Below, piece after piece: positions 7,091 to 13,474 of a stretch of DNA of 36,829 bases. The stretch is taken from contig VGRJ01000039.1 of the NCBI GenBank assembly GCA_016875405.1, positions 1 to 36,829 of the forward strand, written 5' to 3'. Origin of the DNA: Deltaproteobacteria bacterium. GTDB taxonomy: Bacteria > Myxococcota_A > Polyangia > Polyangiales > Polyangiaceae. Below the pieces are notes generated by a model, which did not search any database, was not told where the DNA came from, and saw nothing but the letters and a program-made list of their open reading frames with translations. Made by a program: the position numbers and the translations under genes. Numbering within the stretch: the stretch's first letter is position 1; every line of letters starts with the position of its first letter.

Positions 7091-8583
7091 CAGAGTGCCT
7101 GAGTTGCGCGCGGGCGGCGACGGGCCAGCCAACTGAGCGTCGCGAGGCCGAGGCCGACCCCGACAAGACCACCAGGGAGCGTGGGTCCCTTCGGGCGCGG
7201 GACAATCGCGGCGACGCCCTCGGCCGACGGGCATGGCGAGTTGATCGAACGGGCGAGCGCGTGGCGATGCTCCACGACGTCCTGCTTGGTCGCCGCCTCG
7301 AGGACGAGGTCGTCCGCGAGCGCCGCGCGCGGCAGCGACGCCTCGAGGCGCGTCACCCACACGTCGTCCGGGTGAAGCCCCGCCAGCGCGACGCGGAGGT
7401 CGTCGAGATCACCGCACTGGAGCACCTCGGCCGCGACCTCGCCCTGACCGAGCGCGTCGCAGTTCGCGCCTTCCGGGTCGCACGCCTCGACGACTCGGCT
7501 GCCCGACGACGCCACGCTCGCGAGCCGGTCGAGGCACGCGTTGACGTTGCCGACCTTCTCGCCGTTCGCGTCGCCCTGAAAGAAGTACGCTTGCGCAATC
7601 GAGGATGCCTGGCGGCTGTAGGAGAAGTCCTGCGACTGCACGTTGTAGGTAAGTGGCCCGACGGCATCGACCGACGCTGAGAGGAGGCTCCCGCTGCGCG
7701 CGTACGAGGTGAGGAACGCCTTGCCTTTGTTCTGCTTCAACTGGCTCGCGCGCACCGACGAGAAGTTCGACGAGTTGGTATCGAAGTCCCAGACGAGCTC
7801 GTCGACCGGAAGCACCCGGTTCTCGAAGCCCTTCGCCTGGTAGCGGCCCTCGCCGATCACGAACAGCTTGATGGCCGTCTCGGCGCCCGTCCCCGCAGCG
7901 ACCATGCGCAGCGGCAACCCGAGCACGGCGCCCGGCGTCACGACACGCACCGGTCGCATCGCCTGCACGTCCTTGCCCGGGATGAGCCGAAGCGCGATGA
8001 AGTCGAAGCCTTCCTTCACGTAGGCGTCGACGGTGGGCTTCACGTCGACGGGGAGGTCGTAGCCGTGATCGTCGAGCCACTTCTCGAGCGCGGCGGGGTC
8101 TTCGGTCGAGAGGGTCACCGTCTCGTACGGACCCACCGTCCCTTGGTGCACGACGGTCACCGCCGGCGGGTCGCCGCCACGCCCATCCTCTGCACTCAGC
8201 GCGATATCCGCCGAAGCACCGCAGCCGAAGAGCGGGCCTCCATCGTCACCGATGAAGCCGCCGCCGCAGTTCAAGATCGGGCCCTGCACCACCGTGCTCG
8301 TGGCGGCATCGAGCGCCTCGAACCACGCGTCGTTCGCGAGCTCGACGCGCGCGCCAGGCTTCACCGGCAACACCCACGAGAAGTCCTCGGGCGCGCCCGC
8401 ATACTGGATCTGGTCCCACAAGACGCTCTGGGTCGGTGAGATCGAGAGCGCCATCCGGTGGCCCGTCACCACGGTATTTTCGCTGGGCGCGACGAAGCAG
8501 CCTCCACAGGCTTTCGCGGGGTCGGCGATCGTCGCGAGCGCGCCCGTGATCGCGAGAGCCGCAAGGGAAGTCCGGATCGTCAT
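7090..8583 (-). CDS. DUF2330 domain envelope protein with C-terminal membrane/arginine tail
   Basis: Product of 497 residues. The Sec signal peptide (MTIRTSLAALAITGALATIA) is followed directly by the DUF2330 hallmark ACGGCF (about residues 25-30). Other family-like segments are RMALSISPTQSVLWDQIQYAG, GAPEDFSWVLPVKPG and NCGGGFIGDDGG. The C-terminus has a Pro/Gly linker, one hydrophobic helix (GGLVGVGLGLATLSWLA) and an Arg cluster, the architecture of MYXO-CTERM-type sorting tails although the typical Cys is not obvious. The ATG at 8583 has GAGGAG seven bases upstream; longer frames starting upstream lack the signal peptide. The downstream Cys-rich gene is coupled through TGATG. DUF2330 proteins are envelope proteins with no known reaction. 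Family call is confident. Confidence 0.9.
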   Translation of the reverse strand: MTIRTSLAALAITGALATIADPAKACGGCFVAPSENTVVTGHRMALSISPTQSVLWDQIQYAGAPEDFSWVLPVKPGARVELANDAWFEALDAATSTVVQGPILNCGGGFIGDDGGPLFGCGASADIALSAEDGRGGDPPAVTVVHQGTVGPYETVTLSTEDPAALEKWLDDHGYDLPVDVKPTVDAYVKEGFDFIALRLIPGKDVQAMRPVRVVTPGAVLGLPLRMVAAGTGAETAIKLFVIGEGRYQAKGFENRVLPVDELVWDFDTNSSNFSSVRASQLKQNKGKAFLTSYARSGSLLSASVDAVGPLTYNVQSQDFSYSRQASSIAQAYFFQGDANGEKVGNVNACLDRLASVASSGSRVVEACDPEGANCDALGQGEVAAEVLQCGDLDDLRVALAGLHPDDVWVTRLEASLPRAALADDLVLEAATKQDVVEHRHALARSINSPCPSAEGVAAIVPRPKGPTLPGGLVGVGLGLATLSWLARRRPRATQAL

Positions 8584-8894
8584 AGGTGGTCTCCTCAAGG
8601 TCGAAGGTCGCAACCACGACATCGCGGTCGCGGTCGCGGAGGGGTTGTCCTGGATTGGCGCGCTATCGCGGGCCAGCGCCACGACAGCGGCACTTAGCGT
8701 GCCACGGGGCGTCGGCGCACGAGAAGATCTCGACGGGTCGCGAACACGACGCGCTCTGGCTCGGCGAGCGACGCACGCGGGGACGCCGGCGCGGGCGCTC
8801 CCGCCGTCGTTGCCGAGCGCCAAATGCAGCAGACCCGACGCTCCAACGGAGCATCGGGGCATGGACTAGCCCCCGTCGGGGCCGCGGCTCAGGG
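8584..8894. other. 311-bp intergenic region upstream of the DUF2330 gene
   Basis: Lies between the stop of the minus-strand Crp/Fnr gene and the DUF2330 start, and presumably holds the promoter of the DUF2330/Cys-rich pair. No convincing ORF, RNA gene or -35/-10 pair was seen. The only structure noted is the hairpin at 8869-8882. Confidence 0.4.
8869..8882 (-). terminator. Hairpin after the Crp/Fnr gene
   Basis: GCCCC-CGTC-GGGGC, a 5-bp stem with a tetraloop, 12 bp beyond the stop of the minus-strand Crp/Fnr regulator. It has no T-run, so the support is only positional. Confidence 0.3.
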
Positions 8895-9596
8895 TCACTC
8901 GCTGGCGCGCGACTCGACGACCTCGGCCAGACGGCGAGCGTCGAGGACTTTGATCTTCGGCGAGACGGTGACCGCGCCGGATTCCTCGAGCTTGCGGAGC
9001 ACGCGCGACATCGTCTCGGCGCGCATGTGCAGCAGCCGCGCGAGGACGTTCTTCGGGAGCGTGAGCATGGCGTTGGCGGAGCCCTTCCGCGAGGCGTCCC
9101 CCTCGACGGCGTTGAGCAAGAGCCGCGCGAGGCGCACGATCGCCGAGCCGTGGAGCGCCATCTGTTCGTTCAGGCTCAGCCGCAGCGCGCCGAGCGACGC
9201 CCGCACGAGCGCCTGGGTGCCCTGGCTCTGACCGCGCAGCCAGTCGCGCGCCTGCCCGGCGGGCGCCACCGCGAGTTCGACCTCGCTGACGGTCCACAGG
9301 TAGTAGGGAAGGACCGCGCCGTCGATGGCCTCGAGTCCGAGCACCGAGCCCGCCTCGCGCAGAACGCAGAGCGTCTCCTGGCCCGCATGGTCGACCGTCG
9401 TCGCGAGGACGCGGCCCTTGCGAACCAGGATGATCACGCCGTCCGGAGCGTCGAGCTCGATGAGCCGCCCAGCTTCGTACCGCTCGTCCTGGAACCGCAG
9501 CAGGCGGCTGAGTGCCTCTTCATCGCGTGCGCGCCCGTGGTCGTTCGACTTCGCCATGTTCTTGTTGCGTTTCCTAGGGTTCGCGACAGCCGCCAT
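8895..9596 (-). CDS. Crp/Fnr-family transcriptional regulator
   Basis: Product of 233 residues. The N-terminal cyclic-nucleotide-binding-type beta-roll (about residues 30-150) includes RYEAGRLIELDAPDGVIILVR, then GRVLATTVDHAGQETLCVLREAG. A dimerisation helix follows (SLNEQMALHGSAIVRLARLLL). The C-terminal winged helix of the Crp type is at about 170-230 (MLTLPKNVLARLLHMRAETM then SRVLRKLEESG). The phosphate-binding cassette residues of true cAMP-binding CRP (RPRAA-type) are not evident. There is a single Cys, so an Fnr-type 4Fe-4S cluster is excluded and the input signal is unknown. The ATG at 9596 gives the full roll; Met14 is an alternative start. It is divergent from a broken paralogue at 9776, and the intergenic region has an FNR-type box close to its start, suggesting autoregulation. 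Confidence 0.9.
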   Translation of the reverse strand: MAAVANPRKRNKNMAKSNDHGRARDEEALSRLLRFQDERYEAGRLIELDAPDGVIILVRKGRVLATTVDHAGQETLCVLREAGSVLGLEAIDGAVLPYYLWTVSEVELAVAPAGQARDWLRGQSQGTQALVRASLGALRLSLNEQMALHGSAIVRLARLLLNAVEGDASRKGSANAMLTLPKNVLARLLHMRAETMSRVLRKLEESGAVTVSPKIKVLDARRLAEVVESRASE

Positions 9597-9611
9597 TGCG
9601 CACCTCGGTCG

Positions 9612-9625
9612 TTGACAGAGATCAA
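9612..9625. promoter_or_regulatory. FNR/Anr-type box between divergent Crp/Fnr genes
   Basis: TTGAC-AGAG-ATCAA fits the Crp/Fnr-superfamily operator TTGAY-N4-RTCAA exactly (consensus TTGAT-N4-ATCAA with one change). It sits 15 bp upstream of the minus-strand regulator's ATG and 150 bp upstream of the plus-strand paralogue, the expected place for auto- or cross-regulation. Confidence 0.55.
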
Positions 9626-9640
9626 GCTACACGAATCGCG

Positions 9641-9656
9641 GACCGTTGACACGGTC
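9641..9656. promoter_or_regulatory. 16-bp perfect palindrome, possible activator site
   Basis: GACCGT-TGAC-ACGGTC has perfect 6-bp arms around a 4-bp centre. It is about 60-85 bp upstream of the sigma-54-type promoter at 9709-9724, the usual distance for an enhancer-binding-protein site. The binding protein is unknown. Confidence 0.4.
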
Positions 9657-9708
9657 GATTTCTGAACCCGGGGCGGTTCGGGCCTCCCGCGGGTAACCCC
9701 AGACGGCA

Positions 9709-9724
9709 CGGCACGACGCTTGCG
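9709..9724 (+). promoter_or_regulatory. Sigma-54-type (-24/-12) promoter
   Basis: CGGCACG-ACGC-TTGCG matches consensus TGGCACG-N4-TTGCW at all core positions (GGCACG and TTGC) with exact GG-N10-GC spacing. The predicted start of transcription is about 9735, 40 bp upstream of the plus-strand Crp/Fnr ATG at 9776, and an AT-rich patch (AAATTTTTT) follows the -12. This is the best sigma-54 match noticed in the window. Confidence 0.5.
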
Positions 9725-9775
9725 AAATTTTTTGGCGCGAGCGCTGGCAGGTCGCCGGGCCGCGACGAGCACACC

Positions 9776-10431
9776 ATGTCGACCGAACGCTGGGCACCAA
9801 CCACCGAGACACTCGTCACGCCTCGCACCCCGGACCGACGGCCCGAGTGGCTGCGCCTGCAGCCGTCGAGCGCGCACGAGCTGACCGCGGGGACCTCGCG
9901 CGAGCTGGGAGACGACCGCGAGCTTGTCTACGTCGCAGACGGGCGGTTGCTCGTCTCGGCCGCGGACGACAAGGGACACGAGATCGTCTCCTACCTGCGG
10001 GGGCCGGGGGGATCGTCGGGCTCGAGCGGCTGCTCGACCTCGTCGTCCCGTACCGGCTCTGGGCCCTCACCGACGTCCGTTACGAGACTGTGTCGACCGA
10101 CCACATCAAGCATTGGATGGGCGAGGCGGTGACCGAACCTGCAAAGAGCCTGGTGAGGTCTGCCCTCGAGGCGACGGGCTCCGCGGTGCGAGAGCGCTCC
10201 ACGTAACACGGCCGCGTCATCACGCGCGTCTCGAAGCTCCTCACCGAGACACAAACCGGTGACGGCACGCTACGCCTCCCGCGCTCCGTGATGGCGCGGA
10301 TCCTCTCGATGCGCCCCGAGACGCTGTCGCGCGCGCTGAAGGAGCTCGAGGAGCGAGGCGCCCACACCCTGAAGCCGCGCCTCAAGATCGTCAATCACGA
10401 CCTCTTGCGGCAGGCAATCACGGCTCACTGA
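9776..10431 (+). pseudogene. Crp/Fnr-family regulator, broken by a frameshift and a TAA
   Basis: The ATG at 9776 opens a Crp/Fnr beta-roll (ELTAGTSRELGDDRELVYVA, then DGRLLVSAADDKGHEIVSYL). The frame is lost in the G-runs at 9999-10011; adding one G restores RGAGGIVGLERLLDLVVPYR. The frame then meets TAA at 10204-10206. In the same frame beyond it is a perfect winged-helix C-terminus (LRLPRSVMARILSMRPETLS then RALKELEERG), ending at TGA 10429-10431. It is clearly a paralogue of the divergent intact regulator (RILSMRPETLSR against RLLHMRAETMSR). Two independent lesions make a pseudogene likely, although the G-run indel alone could be a base-call error. A sigma-54-type promoter and an FNR-type box lie upstream. 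Confidence 0.75.
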
Positions 10432-10440
10432 GGCGGGCGC

Positions 10441-12675
10441 TCACTCGAGGGGTGCGAACAGATCGTCGACGTCGGCCTCGGTCAACGCGGTCGAGGCGAC
10501 CCCTCCACCGAGGATCGCGTCCGCGAGGGCCTGCTTACGCTGCTGCAAGCCGAGCATGCGCTCCTCGACGCTCCCGGCAACGATCAGTCGGTAGACGAAC
10601 ACCGGCTTCGTCTGCCCGATCCGGTACGCGCGGTCGGTGGCCTGGGACTGCGCGGCTGGGTTCCACCAGGGATCGTAGTGGATCACCGTGTCGGCGGCGG
10701 TGAGCGTGAGGCCGGTCCCGCCCGCCTTGAGGCTGATCAAGAACACGTCCGCTCGCCCCTCCTGGAAGGCATCGATCTTCGCCTGGCGATCGGTCGTCGC
10801 GCCGGTGAGCGTGACGTGACGGATCCCCTCGGCGAGGAGTGCCTCCGAGACGAGCGTCAGCATTCGGGTGAACTGCGAGAACACGAGCACGCGTCGCCCC
10901 TCGGCGACGAGCGTCCGGCAGAGCTCGAGCAACGTGTCGAACTTGGCGGCGTGAGGAACCTCGGCCGCGGCCGGCACCTTCACGAGGCGCGGGTGGCAGC
11001 AGACCTGACGCAACTTCATGAGCGCGTCGAGGACCGGCACCGTGGAGGCCGCGAGGCCCTTTTTGCGGATCGCAGAGCGCACCTCGGCGTGCGCGGCGAT
11101 ACGGATGCTCTCGTAAAGCTCGCGCTCCTCCTCGGACAGATCGATCGGTCGGACGAGCTCGGTCTTCGGCGGCAAGTCCCGCGCGACGTCTCGCTTCAGA
11201 CGGCGCAGGATGAACGGCGCAACGCGGCGGCGAAGCAGCTCGAGCCGCTCCTCGTCACCAGCCTCGATCGGCTGACGGAAGCCGATCTGAAAGGCCTCGC
11301 GGCTGCCGAGGAGGCCCGGGAGGAGGAAGTCGAACATCGCGTGGAGCTCGCCGAGGTTGTTTTCGAGCGGCGTCCCCGACAGGCAGAGTCGAAGGTCGGC
11401 GCGGAGGGCGCGAACCGCACTCGCCGCCTTGCCGTGGAGGTTCTTGATGGCCTGCGCCTCATCGAGCACGACGATGTGAAACTCGTGCTCCTCGAACATC
11501 TCGATGTCGCGCCAGAGGAGCGGATAGCTCGTCACCACCACGTCCGCCTCGCCGACCTCGACGAAGCGCTCGCGCCGGCGCGAGCCCTGGAGCTCGAGGA
11601 CCTCGAGGCGGGGCGCGAACTTCGCGATCTCGCGGGCCCAGCCTGGGACGAGGCTCGTCGGCGCCACGAGCAACGCGGGCCGACGCAGACGCCCCGACTC
11701 CTTCTCGATCAAGAGATGCGCGATTGTCTGCAGCGTCTTGCCGAGCCCCATGTCGTCAGCGAGCACGCCGCCGAGCCCATGCGTCGCGAGGTGCTGGAGC
11801 CAGGCGACGCCCTCTCGCTGATAGGGCCGAAGCTCTGCCTGCAGGCCACGAGCACGCACCGCGTCGGTCGGGGGCGGAGACGAGAGCGCCTCCCCTAGCT
11901 CGCGGAGCTCGGTCGCACCCGTCCACGCGACGGCTCGTCCGCCCTCCTCGAGCACCGCGCCGAGCTCGAATGCCGTCGCCGCGAGCCGCGCGTCGAGCCG
12001 GAGCACGGGGACGCCCGCGCGGGTCGTGATGCCGACGCCTTCGTAGAGGTCGCGGACGATCGCGAGCACGCGCCGCAGGCGATCGGGCGGGACCGGTAGG
12101 TAACGACCGTCACCGAGCGGCAACGCGGCGAGCCGCGTCGCCATGCGGAGCAGGCCCGCGAGATCTCCCTCTTCGGGGAGTCTGTCGAGCAGCGCGAGGA
12201 GCGCGGGGAGCAGGCTCACGCGGACGCCGTCGAGGGCGATGCCGAGCTCGAGGTTGAACCAATCGGGGCGCTCGGTGTCGGCGGAGACGTCGACGTACCA
12301 AGGGACATCGGCCTCCACGACGCGGTAGGGGTAATCGGCATCGACCTCGACCTGCCAGCCGAGCGAGCGGAGCTGCGGTAAGGCGTAGGCCGAAAATGCG
12401 CAGTAGCCGTGAGCGCTGCCGTCGACGTCGACCACGTACTCGGCGTTCGAGCCGTAGGGCACCTCGAGGTACTCGAGGCACGCGATCTCGACGGCGCCGA
12501 AACGCTCGAGCAGCCGGCGCGCCTCGGCCTCGGCCGTCGGCTCGAAGACCCCGCCCGTGAAGGACAGCGCGAGCACCGGCGTCGACACCTCGTCTCCCGA
12601 CGCGACGTCGATGAGCTCCTCGAGGCGCACATAAAGCAACGGCGCAGAAGAGCGAGAGGAGACGAAGGATTGCAC
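10441..12675 (-). CDS. SNF2-family DEAD/DEAH-like ATPase (no SWIM domain)
   Basis: About 744 residues. An unusual roughly 280-residue N-terminal region (VRLEELIDVASGDEVSTPVL, then CLEYLEVPYGSNAEYVVDVDG) precedes a complete SNF2 motor. Motif I is ADDMGLGKT (about residue 307), motif II DEAQ in VVLDEAQAIKN (about 403), motif III SGTPLENNL, the helicase C-lobe VLVFSQFTRML, and motif VI ATDRAYRIGQTKPV. These are ATP-driven DNA translocases/remodellers, not true helicases. The frame extends upstream to 12873 but would overlap the divergent gene at 12767 and is AT-richer there. I placed the start at GTG 12675; GTG 12630 is an alternative, and neither has a good Shine-Dalgarno. It is convergent with the broken Crp/Fnr gene (9-bp gap) and pairs with a second SNF2 gene across the HTH-like gene. 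The role is unknown. Confidence 0.9.
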   Translation of the reverse strand: MQSFVSSRSSAPLLYVRLEELIDVASGDEVSTPVLALSFTGGVFEPTAEAEARRLLERFGAVEIACLEYLEVPYGSNAEYVVDVDGSAHGYCAFSAYALPQLRSLGWQVEVDADYPYRVVEADVPWYVDVSADTERPDWFNLELGIALDGVRVSLLPALLALLDRLPEEGDLAGLLRMATRLAALPLGDGRYLPVPPDRLRRVLAIVRDLYEGVGITTRAGVPVLRLDARLAATAFELGAVLEEGGRAVAWTGATELRELGEALSSPPPTDAVRARGLQAELRPYQREGVAWLQHLATHGLGGVLADDMGLGKTLQTIAHLLIEKESGRLRRPALLVAPTSLVPGWAREIAKFAPRLEVLELQGSRRRERFVEVGEADVVVTSYPLLWRDIEMFEEHEFHIVVLDEAQAIKNLHGKAASAVRALRADLRLCLSGTPLENNLGELHAMFDFLLPGLLGSREAFQIGFRQPIEAGDEERLELLRRRVAPFILRRLKRDVARDLPPKTELVRPIDLSEEERELYESIRIAAHAEVRSAIRKKGLAASTVPVLDALMKLRQVCCHPRLVKVPAAAEVPHAAKFDTLLELCRTLVAEGRRVLVFSQFTRMLTLVSEALLAEGIRHVTLTGATTDRQAKIDAFQEGRADVFLISLKAGGTGLTLTAADTVIHYDPWWNPAAQSQATDRAYRIGQTKPVFVYRLIVAGSVEERMLGLQQRKQALADAILGGGVASTALTEADVDDLFAPLE

Positions 12676-12766
12676 GGACGTCCAGCGGTCTCGGGGAAAA
12701 GCGAGCCAAATGTATAGGTGAATGGATCGTAGATGGAAAGCTCCTCTCGCATTAGCGTGCGCCGCG

Positions 12767-13447
12767 ATGAGCGAATCCGGCGTGCAGAGGCTCGGCGAGC
12801 GCGCACGAGAGCTCGAGGCCGAGGGCGCAGAGCCGCTACGCCTCGAGGCGATCCAGCGCGCGCGTAAGTTCAAGCGCTCGTGGCTCGAGATGGCCGAGAC
12901 GTTGACCGAAATCAGGCGCCGACATCGCTTCGAGGCGTGGGGGTACGCCGACCTGCACGCCTACGCCGCCGAGGAGCTCGGGATGAAGCGGGCGACCGTC
13001 GACAAGCTGACCGGCTCGTACCACACCGTGGAGCGCTACGCCCCCGAGCTCCTCAAGCGCGACGCGGACGAGGCTCGGCTGCCTCCGCTCGACAGCGTCG
13101 ATTACCTTGCGCGGGCGCTCGGGGAACGCGGCGCGAAGCGCGCCGAGGCGGCCCCTCCCGAGGTCCTCGACCAACTGAAGGACGCGGTCTTCGAAGAGGT
13201 GCGACCGCTCACCTCGATCCGGCGCGAGTTCCACGCCACGCTGTTTCCGAAGAGCGAGACCGAGCGCGCGAACGAGCTCGCCGAGCGAACGCGCGCGCAG
13301 GTGAGGAGACTCCTCGACGCGCTCACCTCGGTCGATGGGCTCGACCCGAACCTCACCGACGAGTCCCGCCGCGTACTCGAGCGGCTCGAGGTCGAGCTGA
13401 CGAGCCTTGCGAGCCCGCTTCCCGAGGACGCCGCTCTCCGCGCGTGA
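12767..13447 (+). CDS. Conserved-looking protein with HTH-like N-terminal region, function unknown
   Basis: Product of 226 residues. The start MSESGVQRLGERARELEAEG is helical. Residues about 30-95 (SWLEMAETLTEIRRRHRF, WGYADLHAYAAEELGMKRAT, VDKLTGSYHTVERYAP) look like a helix-turn-helix of the type that reads 'grows on X-shaped loci as a DNA-recognition helix', with a Lys/Arg-rich recognition helix. The remainder is predicted helical and highly charged (RTRAQVRRLLDALTSVDGLD). The ATG at 12767 is chosen because the extension to 12722 is not coding-like. It lies between two minus-strand SNF2 ATPase genes: divergent from the first (91 bp) and convergent with the second (27 bp). Context suggests a DNA-binding partner or regulator of the SNF2 proteins. 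I do not recognise a named family. Confidence 0.75.
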   Translation: MSESGVQRLGERARELEAEGAEPLRLEAIQRARKFKRSWLEMAETLTEIRRRHRFEAWGYADLHAYAAEELGMKRATVDKLTGSYHTVERYAPELLKRDADEARLPPLDSVDYLARALGERGAKRAEAAPPEVLDQLKDAVFEEVRPLTSIRREFHATLFPKSETERANELAERTRAQVRRLLDALTSVDGLDPNLTDESRRVLERLEVELTSLASPLPEDAALRA

Positions 13448-13474
13448 CGCGAACGAAAAACCCGGTCGTCCGCC

